Shown here: positions 8,442 through 17,424 of the stretch, in pieces
Layout: each line of letters starts with the position of its first letter
Position numbering within the stretch: position 1 is the first letter of the stretch
Source: a bacterium
GTDB lineage: Bacteria; Desulfobacterota; Desulfocorpusculales; Desulfocorpusculum
NCBI GenBank assembly: GCA_037481695.1
Contig: JBBFLE010000009.1
Span: forward strand, 87,338-151,337
Length of the DNA: 64,000 bases
Reading direction: 5' to 3'
Position numbers and translations under genes: made by a program
Notes under the pieces: generated by a model
What the model was told of the DNA's origin: nothing
Database searches by the model: none
What the model saw: the letters and a program-made list of their open reading frames with translations, nothing else

Positions 8442-9598
8442 GAACTCCACCTTGCCACGTGAAGTCTTTTCTGAACTGATGGTTCGTACTGGGCCAGTAT
8501 TTTTGCTATTCTTTCCCCTGCATGACCATCCCCATAGGTGTAATCCGGCGCATACTTTCCGTGCTCCATCTGCCGCTTGATGGCTTTGAGTATTTCGCCC
8601 TCGTCATATCCTACATCCACTACATTGGGCCCCCTCTCCCTTCCCTGTTGCCGGGTTCCCACGTTGACTGCAGGAACTCCCAGAAAGGCCCCTTCACGTA
8701 TGGCGCTGCTGCTGTTACCCACCAGACAGGCGCAGTTGTTGATGAGTTTCAGGTAATCCTCAGGGGAAAAGTTCCTGTAAAAGTGGATGTAATCCGGATT
8801 GTATTGCTCGCGGAAAACCCTAAGGCCTTTGGAGATGTCATCCGAGCCAGCATCTACATTGGGCCAAAGCCACACTGTCTGCATCTTGAGCCGGGAGATG
8901 GCTCTGAGGGTTTCCCATATCTGGTCCCAGGCATGACCATACTCGGTGGTGACCGGATGCTGAACAACCACCAGGTAAGGCTTGCTTGGATCCAACGGTG
9001 CTCCTACCCCTGTGTAGCGATCGAAGAGGCCGTTGATGCTTAGGTCCGTCCGAGGTATCAAGTCCAGAGACGGACACCCGACCCAGAAAACACTTTCCGG
9101 GTCTTCCCCCATATCTATGAGCCTTTCCATGGCCTGTTCGGTGGCCGGGAAGTGGATGTGAGCCAAACGGGTGATGGCGTGGCGCACGCTCTCGTCTATG
9201 GATCCGGTCAACTCCCCTCCCTGGGTGTGGGCCAGAACTATGTTCATGTAGCTGGCTGCCACGGCTGTGGCCAGGGTCTCGTAGCGATCGGCCACGGTGA
9301 TGACCCGATGGGGCTTGAGGTTTTCAAAAAGGGTGGCCAGTTCTATGATGGCCATGCCCGTGGACTTGGCCATGGTCGTGGGCGTCTCCCCTTCCACCAC
9401 ACAGTACACGGTGGCAGAGGGCTCGAAACCATCGCGCCTTATGACCTCTATGGCGCTACCGAAACGAAACAGCAGAGCTGAAGCCCCCACCACAAGCTGC
9501 AGCTCTAGATCCGGGTGATCTTTTACGGCCTGGAGCACGCTCTTGATACGGCCGTAATTGGCACGGCTGGCCACCACAGCCAAAATCCTCTTCTTCAT
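8402..9598 (-). CDS. neuC: Hydrolysing UDP-N-acetylhexosamine 2-epimerase (NeuC/LegG type)
   Basis: A 398-residue epimerase that makes the free 2-epimerised amino sugar for a NeuB-type synthase. It begins MKKRILAVVASRANYGRIKS; family motifs include RVITVADRYETLA, LAHTQGGELTGSIDE and GNSSSAIREGAFLGVPAVNV. The frame stays open 35 codons upstream, but ATG 9598 overlaps the neuB stop as ATGA and gives the standard N-terminus. NeuC and LegG are close relatives, and an intact neuBCA trio alone does not say which sugar is made. Confidence 0.88.
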   Translation of the reverse strand: MKKRILAVVASRANYGRIKSVLQAVKDHPDLELQLVVGASALLFRFGSAIEVIRRDGFEPSATVYCVVEGETPTTMAKSTGMAIIELATLFENLKPHRVITVADRYETLATAVAASYMNIVLAHTQGGELTGSIDESVRHAITRLAHIHFPATEQAMERLIDMGEDPESVFWVGCPSLDLIPRTDLSINGLFDRYTGVGAPLDPSKPYLVVVQHPVTTEYGHAWDQIWETLRAISRLKMQTVWLWPNVDAGSDDISKGLRVFREQYNPDYIHFYRNFSPEDYLKLINNCACLVGNSSSAIREGAFLGVPAVNVGTRQQGRERGPNVVDVGYDEGEILKAIKRQMEHGKYAPDYTYGDGHAGERIAKILAQYEPSVQKRLHVARWSSWTQPRKAATFWG

Positions 9599-10404
9599 TT
9601 GTTGTCTCCCCATTTCCCCACGTACAGAGCCCTGAGCTTCAGTTCCTCTTCTGACATGCCCGGATGAGCCTGTCCCTTCATTTGTTCCACCAAAGCTGCC
9701 CATGCCACCAACTGGGCGAATTCCTCTGGAGTGCCGGAAACAGCTTGATCCTTGCCCGGAAGCCTGCGGCTCAAGGTGAAGTGCTTTTCCACCATCTGGG
9801 CACCCATGCTTATGGCCAACATGGAAGCCTCCACTCCCAGGCTATGGTCAGAAAACCCCACCTCCACCCCAAAAGATCTAAGCCAATTCATACGCTCCAG
9901 GTTGACCTTGTCCAAGGGGGTGGGATAGAGGGAAACACAGTGGAGCACCGTTACCTTGTGTCCCCGGGTATGCCTTATCATCCTTTCCACCTCCTCATCT
10001 GTGGACATCCCGGTTGAGATGATAAGGTGCTCGAACTTCTCCATGAGTCGATTCAGAAGGCGAAAACTGGCACAGTCGGGGCTTGCCACCTTGATGGTCC
10101 TGAGGCCCAAATCCGCAAGAAACTCGACCCTATCCAGATCAAAGCAGGTTGTAAGAAACTCCACTCCCTTTTGGCGACAGAAATTCACCAGGCGATAGTG
10201 GTCTTCGTCCGAAAGCTCTGTGGAGAGGTGCCTGGCAAAAGTTGCCTGGTAATCAGGAAAATCAGGCCTGAGCTTGCTGGCCTGCCAGGACTGAAATTTG
10301 ACCATGTCCACACCCACCTCGGCGGCTGCAGACACCATGGCTTCAGCTATGGCCATGTTTCCCAGGTGATTCGAACCTATGTCGGCAACAATGCGGGTCT
10401 TCAA
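9595..10404 (-). CDS. neuB: NeuB-family nonulosonate synthase lacking the SAF domain
   Basis: Condenses phosphoenolpyruvate with an N-acetylhexosamine to a nine-carbon acid. The TIM barrel is complete: RIVADIGSNHLGNMAIAEAM, MVKFQSWQASKLRP, FLTTCFDL, IKVASPDC, IISTGMST, VLHCVSLYPTP, GFSDHSLGVEAS and VEKHFTLSRRLPGKDQAVS. The protein stops about 25 residues later, so the C-terminal SAF (antifreeze-like) domain of about 60 residues found in canonical NeuB is absent. TTG 10404 is chosen (GAGGGG just upstream; gives the normal N-terminus LKTRIVADIGS), making 269 residues. A longer frame from 10476 would run through a probable sigma-54 promoter. Confidence 0.8.
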   Translation of the reverse strand: MKTRIVADIGSNHLGNMAIAEAMVSAAAEVGVDMVKFQSWQASKLRPDFPDYQATFARHLSTELSDEDHYRLVNFCRQKGVEFLTTCFDLDRVEFLADLGLRTIKVASPDCASFRLLNRLMEKFEHLIISTGMSTDEEVERMIRHTRGHKVTVLHCVSLYPTPLDKVNLERMNWLRSFGVEVGFSDHSLGVEASMLAISMGAQMVEKHFTLSRRLPGKDQAVSGTPEEFAQLVAWAALVEQMKGQAHPGMSEEELKLRALYVGKWGDNK

Positions 10405-10460
10405 CTGCCCCTCGGCTAACAGGTTTCTTTGCGCTCCCAGAATCTGTGCTCTGTGAGAAA

Positions 10461-10475
10461 GCGAGAAATGTGCCA
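10461..10475 (-). promoter_or_regulatory. Probable sigma-54 promoter of the neuBCA-glycosylation operon
   Basis: Minus strand TGGCAC-ATTTC-TCGC. The -24 element is perfect; the -12 has C for the second T of TTGC but keeps the key GC. The start would be near 10449, 45 bases before the TTG start of neuB. A TGTCAC-like palindrome lies about 150 bp upstream. Confidence 0.55.
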
Positions 10476-10828
10476 AACCCTGATTCTTCTTTAAAGGAAA
10501 AGTTCAGGAAGGCCCATATCCAAAGACTCTGCAACGTCTGGAGCTGCATTGCCTGAGCCGGCTTGAGCCCAAGGGCAAAAGCTGCCTTACCTGCCAAGAA
10601 ACCAGGTGCGGTGACACCAAAGAGTCACAAGAGTGACACCTGGACCCAAGGCTCTTGACAGCCAAGAGCATGGTTCTACCAGATCCTCTCTCACTCACAA
10701 TCTCTCTGGCTCTTCTGAAAATCTTTCTTGTCTTAAGACCGCCTGCCCTCAGGCCCAGGCCACGGCTGGTATCGGGGGAAGGTATGTTCCCAGAAGGTGA
10801 TGTACACAAGGAGACATGCAAGCAGGCC
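10476..10828. other. Intergenic region between fliW and neuB
   Basis: About 350 bp with no convincing gene. It contains half-sites GTGACACC at 10611-10618 and 10633-10640 (22 bp apart) with GTCAC between; 10623-10638 reads AGTCAC-AAGA-GTGACA. This is a plausible activator site for the sigma-54 promoter at 10461-10475. Confidence 0.5.
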
Positions 10829-11287
10829 TTAGCTGTTAGTGCGGCATTGTTTTTGAGCTTGAGGCTCTGGCATGATGGTGTGCCTTATTTCATAACCCGA
10901 GCCCAGGAGAATGACCTGCTTTCCCATTCTGTTTTCGGGGTTAATGACAAGGGGGGCCATGAGATTGGCTGTTATGGATTGATTTGCTCTTTGAATGTTG
11001 ACTATGACCAGGACTGCAGCCCCCTGGGCTTCTTCCAGATTGAGTTCTGCCAGGCTTTCCTTTGGTATGGCGTTGAGATAGTTCTCATCCAGGAGCAATG
11101 GGTCCATGACCACGAAAGCCAGGGCTGGATCATCCATGCTCTGCAGCCAGTGAAATGGGCTTTCCGGGGAGTGCTGCAAGAGCACAAACCTCCTGGCCTC
11201 AGGAAACCCGGGAAGGCCTTCTTGGAAGCAGACGGCCTTGGCCTCATCCACCTCTATGGTACCGAATCTGGTTGTCTCAAAGATCAT
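10829..11287 (-). CDS. fliW: FliW, flagellar assembly factor and CsrA antagonist
   Basis: A 152-residue FliW. In bacteria where it was studied, free FliW binds CsrA and lifts repression of flagellin translation, while flagellin titrates FliW. Family features: [52 protein letters not shown], then AVLVIVNIQ and [15 protein letters not shown] 11287 gives the usual MIFETTRFG start and overlaps csrA by 11 bp; a start 9 codons upstream is possible but adds an unconserved basic tail. Its neighbour csrA and the CsrA-like sites in the fliC leader support the partner-switch role. Confidence 0.95.
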   Translation of the reverse strand: MIFETTRFGTIEVDEAKAVCFQEGLPGFPEARRFVLLQHSPESPFHWLQSMDDPALAFVVMDPLLLDENYLNAIPKESLAELNLEEAQGAAVLVIVNIQRANQSITANLMAPLVINPENRMGKQVILLGSGYEIRHTIMPEPQAQKQCRTNS

Positions 11288-11537
11288 CCCGGGTCGCCTT
11301 CCCTTTCCTGTCAAGCTTTAGCATGGTTGCAGCCATACTCAGATCCGCCGGTACGGCCTGGGCAGCCTCCTTGTTTTCTTTCTGGATTCGCTCGTAGATC
11401 TCCTTTCTGTGCACAGAGGTATAAGCCGGGGCCTGGACACCCAGCCTCACCTGCTTACCGCGAACATCCAGGATCTTTATGACCACCTCATCGCCTATGG
11501 CGATGCTCTCTCCAACTTTCCTGGTCAGAATCAACAT
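11277..11537 (-). CDS. csrA: CsrA, carbon storage / flagellin translation regulator
   Basis: An 86-residue RNA-binding repressor. The conserved core is complete: [33 protein letters not shown], and [14 protein letters not shown]. The C-terminal 25 residues beyond the core are longer than in E. coli CsrA, as is common in FliW-encoding bacteria. It overlaps fliW and follows flgKL, the standard flagellar CsrA setting. The likely target is the fliC leader at 1976-2014. Confidence 0.96.
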   Translation of the reverse strand: MLILTRKVGESIAIGDEVVIKILDVRGKQVRLGVQAPAYTSVHRKEIYERIQKENKEAAQAVPADLSMAATMLKLDRKGKATRDDL

Positions 11538-11638
11538 GCAGCACCCTCCCTGGCGCTCAACCCAAGGCCTCCTGCCTCCCTGGGGTCAACCCATTTTTGT
11601 TTCCACCCTCCTCAGCCGGTGGCCTCCTAGCATGAGGC

Positions 11639-12523
11639 TCAGCTCAGAAACTCTATCAAACTCAACCTGGTTATCATAGCCGTAGTCCTGAGAGCTGCCT
11701 CGTAAGCTGTCTGCTGGTTGGCCAGGTCTGTGAGAAGCTTGGCCATATCAGCATCCTGGTAATCCGAGAGGGTTCCCTGCAGGTTCAACTCCAGGTCTGA
11801 AAGATTCTCGGCATTGGACTCTATGGACCTGATCCTGGAGCCCACCTCTCCACGGAGAGCCAAGAGCGCATCATGGCCTTGCTCCAGGCCGTCCAAGCTT
11901 TGAGTCACGGCCTGGGCATCGTTGCTCTCCAGGGCTGTGATAAGCCCCCGCAGCGTTTCCAGAACCTGGTTGTCCCTCAGGACCCCAGTTATTTCCACGT
12001 TCATGGCCACTGTCCTGCCCAGGCCCACATCCACCTGGATGGACTCCTGGTTCCCGTTGAAGGAAGCCTGATAATCATCGTCCCTCTCAACAGGCACCAC
12101 AAGGGTCTGTGTACCTCCGAAAATGTACCTGTCTCCCAGCCTGGTATTGGCCAGGGCCAATATATGGTCATAGAGTTGTCTGACCTCCACCGCTGCGCTG
12201 GCCCGGGTTTGACTGTTGGCCGTGGCACTGCCTTGGGAAAGGGCTATCTCCTTGGCCCTCACAAGGACTTCCTCCATGTTCTGCAGGGCGGACTCGCTCA
12301 AGGAGAGCCAGGATTTCACGTATTCGATCTTTCGCTTGGCAGGATCTATTCTGGAAAGTTCGTTTTTCATTTCCATGATGCGCAAGGCCGAAATGGGATC
12401 GTCCGAGGCATTCAAGACCCTCTTTCCCGTGGAGGCCTGCTGGAGCAGTTTGAGAAGCCCCTCTCCTGCCCGATTAAGCTGGCTGTAAGTGGACTCCATC
12501 AGAAGCTTTTGGCTTACCCGCAC
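11639..12523 (-). CDS. flgL: FlgL, hook-filament junction protein 3
   Basis: HAP3, the junction between FlgK and the filament, 294 residues. Flagellin-like N- and C-terminal helices are present: VRVSQKLLMESTYSQLNRAG, TGKRVLNASDDPISALRIM, and at the end LANQQTAYEAALRTTAMITR with LSLIEFLS. The start is the GTG at 12523, with GAGGGG eight bases upstream and 11 bp after the flgK stop; the frame is open further upstream but would overlap flgK. The middle is short, as usual for FlgL. Confidence 0.93.
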   Translation of the reverse strand: MRVSQKLLMESTYSQLNRAGEGLLKLLQQASTGKRVLNASDDPISALRIMEMKNELSRIDPAKRKIEYVKSWLSLSESALQNMEEVLVRAKEIALSQGSATANSQTRASAAVEVRQLYDHILALANTRLGDRYIFGGTQTLVVPVERDDDYQASFNGNQESIQVDVGLGRTVAMNVEITGVLRDNQVLETLRGLITALESNDAQAVTQSLDGLEQGHDALLALRGEVGSRIRSIESNAENLSDLELNLQGTLSDYQDADMAKLLTDLANQQTAYEAALRTTAMITRLSLIEFLS

Positions 12524-12534
12524 GGCCTTACCCC

Positions 12535-14256
12535 TCAGCGCATCATCTCGATGAGACTCTGCATCATGTCCCTTCCAGTTTGTATGAGGCGGGCGGCTGC
12601 CTGATATGCCCACTGGTATTCCAGAAGCATTATCATTTCCTCATCCAGGTTCACTCCCGATGTGGAGGAGCGTTGTTGCTCTAGCTGCTCCACCACCTGA
12701 TCCTGGTAATCTGCCACCCTGTAAGCTCCAGAAGCCTCCACACCCAGCCCGGAGACGGCAGTGGCCCAGGCCCGCTCCAGGCTCTCGCCGTCCAGAAGCG
12801 GAGCGTCCCTGAGAGCCAGCACATCCAGGGCGGCCTTGTTGTCTCCTGGTGTAAATGTGCCGTCCGCATCCTGCACCCGGCCAGCCCCTATGAGTCTGGC
12901 ATCTTGCATCACAGCCTCTGAGACCCTGATGTCTTGACTGCCCGATCCAGTAAAGAGGGTGTTGAGCTCCAGGGCAGCCAGGGCATTTGAGGTGTCCTGG
13001 GAAATGGCAAAGCCAAAGCCTTCCGAGGCATCCAGAATCAATTTTCCCTCGGCCGAAACAGAAGCCTGAAGCCTCCCTCCGTTGGAAGGGTGACTTTGAA
13101 TCTGATCCACCAGGTCCTGAAGGGTCGTGGAGCCAGCCACCACGCTGACCTGGATCACACCCAAGGCAGTGGGAGGATTTCCCTCGTCATATAACCAGAT
13201 GTGGATTTCACCATCTTCTATCCTGTCCCCAAATCTGAGGCCTGAGTCCGAAAGGGGCCTTGAAGGATCGCTCGCTGCCTGACCCCACAAGGAGCTAAAA
13301 GGGCTCTTGCCAGAGGAGGTGGCCAGTTGCCTGTTAACGCTCCAGATGAGTTCCTGGGAAAGGTTTTGCAATCTATCCATTTCCCTGGAGACCACCTCCT
13401 GCCCCAGCCTAAGCATGCCGCCTATGGAGCCGGCCCTAATCTTGTCGGTCATGGGCACCAGCACGCCTGAGGAGCTTTGCCAGAAAACCTGCTCCAGGCC
13501 TGTGTCCGCTGTCTGGGTGGTGAGGCTCCAGTGATTGGGGCCTTCCACCAAGGCCACCCCACCTGGCCCTACAACGGAAAAACCATCCTCTGTTTCCCAG
13601 TATTGTACCTCCATCAAACCGGCCAGCTCATCCAAGGCCTTATCGCGCATATCTCTGAGATCATTGGCGTTTTGACCCGAGCCCTCGCTTCTTTTGATCT
13701 GAAGGTTCAGCTGTGAGATTTGTGAGGCCAGCTCATTTACTCTGTCCACCGAGAGCCTGACAGAGCGATTCAATTGCTCCTGCAACCCCACCAGTTTATC
13801 CCTGAGGCCTCTTATTCTGGATGACACCTGCACAGCGGCCTCCCTGACAGCCACCCTCTCGGTGGTGCCTTCTGGGTGGACGGACAGCTCCTCCCATGCC
13901 GACCAGAAGGCCCTGAGCTCGGATCCCAGGTCTGTGTCTGAAAGCCCAGAGAAAATGGATTCCAATTGCTTGTAATAACAAGACTGCGCCTGCAGGCTCC
14001 CCTTGGCGCTGAGCTCGCTTCTGAGCTGAATGCCCAGGAACCTATCGTAAACCCTCTCTATGCTGGCAGCCCTGACCCCTCTTCCTATCTGACCGGGTTG
14101 ATAGTTCTCGGGGGTGGCAGGCTCCAGTATGAGCCTCTGGCGGCTGTAGCCTTGGGTGTTGACATTGGCCACATTGTGAGCTGTCACGGCCATGCCCAGT
14201 TGTTGAGCATGAAGGGCCCACTGTCCTATGTCCAATACCGATTGGATGCCAGCCAT
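12535..14256 (-). CDS. flgK: FlgK, hook-filament junction protein 1
   Basis: HAP1, 573 residues, exported through the flagellar type III system and placed on the hook end. The N-terminus has the rod-hook family motif in AVTAHNVANVNTQGYSRQR (about 24-42); the C-terminus has GVNLDEEMIMLLEYQWAYQA, the matching helix of the family. Length is normal. It lies between flgN (its chaperone) and flgL. Confidence 0.97.
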   Translation of the reverse strand: MAGIQSVLDIGQWALHAQQLGMAVTAHNVANVNTQGYSRQRLILEPATPENYQPGQIGRGVRAASIERVYDRFLGIQLRSELSAKGSLQAQSCYYKQLESIFSGLSDTDLGSELRAFWSAWEELSVHPEGTTERVAVREAAVQVSSRIRGLRDKLVGLQEQLNRSVRLSVDRVNELASQISQLNLQIKRSEGSGQNANDLRDMRDKALDELAGLMEVQYWETEDGFSVVGPGGVALVEGPNHWSLTTQTADTGLEQVFWQSSSGVLVPMTDKIRAGSIGGMLRLGQEVVSREMDRLQNLSQELIWSVNRQLATSSGKSPFSSLWGQAASDPSRPLSDSGLRFGDRIEDGEIHIWLYDEGNPPTALGVIQVSVVAGSTTLQDLVDQIQSHPSNGGRLQASVSAEGKLILDASEGFGFAISQDTSNALAALELNTLFTGSGSQDIRVSEAVMQDARLIGAGRVQDADGTFTPGDNKAALDVLALRDAPLLDGESLERAWATAVSGLGVEASGAYRVADYQDQVVEQLEQQRSSTSGVNLDEEMIMLLEYQWAYQAAARLIQTGRDMMQSLIEMMR

Positions 14257-14279
14257 GGATTAACCCTTTGGCTCCGTGC

Positions 14280-14789
14280 TCAAGCCTCTTGAAGCAATGT
14301 ACTCTTGGAGAGGCCTGAGGCCTCAAGCCTCCCCTCCATGGTGTAGTGACTAAAGCCCCTGCTCTCCCAGCCTGTGAGAAGCTCTATGGCTCCCTCTATG
14401 CGCCCGAGGGTGGAGCGGATGAGATATTGGTTGCCTGCGCTCAAATACTCCACCTCTCCCACAAGCTTCTCCAACTCCTCTCTGGAATCCACCAACTGCT
14501 CCCTGTAGGAACTCTCCATCACATCCAGGAGCTTTTGAAAAAGGCTTTCACCCTCTGTGGCCTGCACCACCCCCTTTATGCGCTCCCTCATGGCAACCCT
14601 GGATTCCTCCAGGATCCTGCCCTTGAGCTGAAGGGTCTCCTTTTCCTTCAGGATTTCCAGGATCCCGTCCAGGTCTTGCCGTATGAGACAGTCTCGCTCC
14701 TTGAGAAGCAGCTCGCGCTCTTCTCTGAGGTGGTTACTTTCAAGCCTCAGTTGACCCAAGAGATCTCTTCCGATCTCCACCCCGCTCAT
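14280..14789 (-). CDS. flgN: FlgN-like export chaperone
   Basis: A 169-residue, almost entirely helical, charged protein (heptad pattern across 15-140, e.g. LREERELLLKERDCLIRQDL and LEILKEKETLQLKGRILEES). This is the FlgN pattern; FlgN binds the C-terminal helices of FlgK and FlgL and delivers them to the export gate. Sequence conservation in FlgN is low, so the call rests on structure type, length and its position between flgM and flgK. Confidence 0.82.
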   Translation of the reverse strand: MSGVEIGRDLLGQLRLESNHLREERELLLKERDCLIRQDLDGILEILKEKETLQLKGRILEESRVAMRERIKGVVQATEGESLFQKLLDVMESSYREQLVDSREELEKLVGEVEYLSAGNQYLIRSTLGRIEGAIELLTGWESRGFSHYTMEGRLEASGLSKSTLLQEA

Positions 14790-14803
14790 GACTCCGTCTC
14801 CGA

Positions 14804-15106
14804 TCAGATCTCCCCCAAGAGGAGTGCTTCCAGGATCCGGTCGGACAGCTTCTCCAGATCCACTTTATACTTTCCCTCCTGAATCATGCTCTTGAGCTCC
14901 TCCACCCTCTCAAGCCTTACCTCGGGCATCTGCTCCAGGATCTCTTTGAGCTTCTGGATCTCCCTGGCCTGGGGGGATATCTCCACCTTTTCCCCTACGG
15001 TCTGGCCCTGCGCCTGGGGCTGGGAGCCCTTGATATCCTGCTGTGATTTGACCCGTTGGATAAGGTTTTGTATGGGCGTGTACCCGTCACTTCCGTTTAT
15101 TTTCAT
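14804..15106 (-). CDS. flgM: FlgM, anti-sigma-28 factor
   Basis: A 100-residue FlgM that holds FliA inactive until it is exported through the finished hook. The disordered N-terminal half contains VGEKVEISPQAREIQKLKEI, and the C-terminal sigma-binding helices include VEELKSMIQEGKYKVDLEKL and ADRILEALL-like SDRILEALLLG. It is followed by flgN 14 bp away. fliA lies in the same locus. Confidence 0.94.
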   Translation of the reverse strand: MKINGSDGYTPIQNLIQRVKSQQDIKGSQPQAQGQTVGEKVEISPQAREIQKLKEILEQMPEVRLERVEELKSMIQEGKYKVDLEKLSDRILEALLLGEI

Positions 15107-15146
15107 GGGCCTACTCCTGGTTCCTGGATATTCTCAGGTTCTAAGG

Positions 15147-15539
15147 TCACTTTTCTTCTCCTGAGTCTATATCGGCAGGAACCGGAGAAACTTGAGTTTC
15201 TATGTGTTTTTGCCTCGCAAGAGCCTGCTCTTCTAGATGTCCCAGAAGCAGTTCCTTGAGGCCCAGGCCCCTTCTTGCCAGGACCCTGGAGACCTCCTCG
15301 TCGAAAAGACTTCTGTAAATCTCTTCTTGTCGGCTCTCAGAGCAAAGCGCAGTGCGCCTCATGGCCTTGAGCATCTGTTGGATGAAGATGGCTTCAAACT
15401 CCTCGCAGGCCCTGGTCAGTTTTTCCCTTCCCCCCTGTTCGCCTGAGGCTCTGCCACTTGCTGCCCTCAGAACCCCTTCCCAACCCGGCCCGCTGGAAAT
15501 GCTTGTCCCAGGATGCAGGGACTCCATCCAACTGCCCAT
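15147..15539 (-). CDS. flgJ: FlgJ-like rod-binding protein (without muramidase domain)
   Basis: A 130-residue protein corresponding to the N-terminal rod-binding domain of FlgJ: CEEFEAIFIQQMLKAMRRTA followed by EIYRSLFDEEVSRVLARRG. The peptidoglycan hydrolase domain of enterobacterial FlgJ is absent, the norm in deltaproteobacteria. ATG 15539 is chosen because GGAGGT sits six bases upstream; a GTG one codon earlier is too close to it. It overlaps the flgI stop. Confidence 0.88.
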   Translation of the reverse strand: MGSWMESLHPGTSISSGPGWEGVLRAASGRASGEQGGREKLTRACEEFEAIFIQQMLKAMRRTALCSESRQEEIYRSLFDEEVSRVLARRGLGLKELLLGHLEEQALARQKHIETQVSPVPADIDSGEEK

Positions 15540-16714
15540 CACATTACCTCCAGGTTGGCATGCAAGGCCCCTGCCTTGTGAATGGCCTGCAGGATGGTGA
15601 TCAATTGCCTTGGATTGGCCCCTATGGCGTTTAAGGCACGCACCAGCTCTGCGATGGTCACCCCGCCCTGAAGTAAGGTAATACCTTGCCCTTTTTCTTC
15701 CACCTTCACATCGCTTCTGGGCGCCACCACGGTCTGGCCTCCTGGAGCCATGTCCGCCCCTGTGGTGGCCCCGCTGGAAGGCTGGGCCCCTTGGGGAGGC
15801 CTGGGTGAAAAGGGGGCTGCTGGAACCACCTCCGGAGTCTCTTTGATGATGACCGTTAGACCTCCCTGAGCTATGGCAACGGGATCTATCCGAACCCTTT
15901 CACCCATGATGACTGTTCCGGTCCTTTCATCCAGGATGACCTTTCCTGAGGCATCTGGCTGGATCTCAACCGCTTCGGCCGCTGCCAGAAACTCAGCCTG
16001 TCTTCCTTCAAATCCACTGGGCACCACTAGTTCCAGAGTGCGGCCGTCTATGCTCCTGGCCACCCCTGGCCCCAATCTGCTGTTGAGGGCTTTGACGGCC
16101 CTTTGGGCAGTGGTGAAATCCTCCTGGTGAAGAACGAGTCTGAAGATGTCTTTTTGGCCGAAGGAACTCCTCACCTCCCTCTCCACCGTACCTCCGTTGG
16201 GAACCATGCCAACCGTGGGATGGTTCTGCTGCACTCTGCCGCCTGAGGCTCCTCCAAAACTGAAGCCTCCCACGGAAACCGCCCCCTGGGCCAGCACATA
16301 GACCTGCCCGTCAGGACCATGCAGTGGGGTCAACAAGAGGGTCCCCCCCTGAAGGCTCTTGGCATCTCCGATGGAGGCCACCTGCACATCCAGGTTTTGA
16401 CCTTGCCTTGCAAAGGCCGGAAGCTGGGCCGTGACCATCACGGCCGCCACATTTTTCACCTTCACCGCCTCGGGTGGGACCCTGATTCCCATTCTCTGAA
16501 GCATGTTGGCCAGTGAGTGGACCGTAAACTGGGTATTGTTCTGATCACCCGTGCCCTGAAGTCCTATCACAAGACCGTAGCCCACCAGAGGGTTGGATCT
16601 GACCCCCTCTATGGAGGAGATCTCCTTGAGCCTTACAGCCATGGCCGTGTTACATAAACAGGAGCCCAAGAAGAGAAAACAGAAGAAAAACCAGACACAT
16701 GTTTTGGCCTTCAT
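15539..16714 (-). CDS. flgI: FlgI, flagellar P-ring protein
   Basis: Periplasmic P-ring subunit of 391 residues, the bushing in the peptidoglycan layer. The Sec signal peptide is clear (KTCVWFFFCFLFLGSCLCN, cleavage after about 26). Family motifs: RLKEISSIEGVRSNPLVGYG, GTGDQNNTQFT, and PDASGKVILDERTGTVIMGE. A Pro/Ala-rich insert near 300-340 is within the variable region of FlgI. The C-terminus LVRALNAIGANPRQLITILQ is standard. Confidence 0.97.
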   Translation of the reverse strand: MKAKTCVWFFFCFLFLGSCLCNTAMAVRLKEISSIEGVRSNPLVGYGLVIGLQGTGDQNNTQFTVHSLANMLQRMGIRVPPEAVKVKNVAAVMVTAQLPAFARQGQNLDVQVASIGDAKSLQGGTLLLTPLHGPDGQVYVLAQGAVSVGGFSFGGASGGRVQQNHPTVGMVPNGGTVEREVRSSFGQKDIFRLVLHQEDFTTAQRAVKALNSRLGPGVARSIDGRTLELVVPSGFEGRQAEFLAAAEAVEIQPDASGKVILDERTGTVIMGERVRIDPVAIAQGGLTVIIKETPEVVPAAPFSPRPPQGAQPSSGATTGADMAPGGQTVVAPRSDVKVEEKGQGITLLQGGVTIAELVRALNAIGANPRQLITILQAIHKAGALHANLEVM

Positions 16715-16724
16715 GCTTTCCTCC

Positions 16725-17405
16725 TCAGAAAGGCCATATGTGATCCAAGAGCCGGCCTACCCAGCCTGGCTTTTGCTTGTCGCTGACCACCCCTTGGCCT
16801 GCATAGGCTATCTGGGCGTCGGCAATGGAGCTTGACAGCACAGTATTGTCCGAGGAGATGTCCTCAGGTCTTATGACACCCCTGAGTATTATGTACTGCC
16901 TCTCGTTGTTTATTATGACTTCCCTGTATCCCTCCACCCTCAGCAGGCCGTGGGGCAGCACATCCACCACTTTGGCGGTCATGGTGGCCACCAAGGTGTC
17001 CTTTCTCTGAGTTGTACCGGAGCCTTCAAAGTCGTTTTTCAATGAGCCAGAAGCCTCAGGCTTGAATCCCCCAATGTTCAGGGGAGCACCGAAGAAGCTG
17101 CTCATGGAGGCGGAAAGGGAACTATCCCTGGAAGTCTTGGTGCTGGCGCTCTTGAGGGCCTCTGCGTTCTCCACTATGCGAATGGTCACCACATCCCCCA
17201 CATGCCTGGCTCTTAGATCCGAGTAGAGGTCTCCGAGTCTGCTCCCCGGCCTCCAGAGGCTTCCCTCTGCAGCAGGCTGTTCAGGAATCCTGCTGGAGGG
17301 TGGAAATGCGTTCCAGGCAGGAGGCGGAGGCAAGCTAGGGCTGCAGCCCCACCCCAGGCACGCAACACACAAGAAGCAGGCACAAGCAAACCGCTTTTCC
17401 CACAT
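16725..17405 (-). CDS. flgH: FlgH, flagellar L-ring lipoprotein
   Basis: A 226-residue outer-membrane L-ring subunit. It begins with a lipoprotein signal whose lipobox is CLGWGC (Cys about 21). Conserved segments: LYSDLRARHVGDVVTIRIVE, GSGTTQRKDTLVATMTAKVV, NERQYIILRGVIRPEDIS and a terminal VSDKQKPGWVGRLLDHIWPF. FlgH plus FlgI proves an outer membrane. Confidence 0.97.
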   Translation of the reverse strand: MWEKRFACACFLCVACLGWGCSPSLPPPPAWNAFPPSSRIPEQPAAEGSLWRPGSRLGDLYSDLRARHVGDVVTIRIVENAEALKSASTKTSRDSSLSASMSSFFGAPLNIGGFKPEASGSLKNDFEGSGTTQRKDTLVATMTAKVVDVLPHGLLRVEGYREVIINNERQYIILRGVIRPEDISSDNTVLSSSIADAQIAYAGQGVVSDKQKPGWVGRLLDHIWPF

Positions 17406-17424
17406 TCCCCATGCTCCCTTGACT

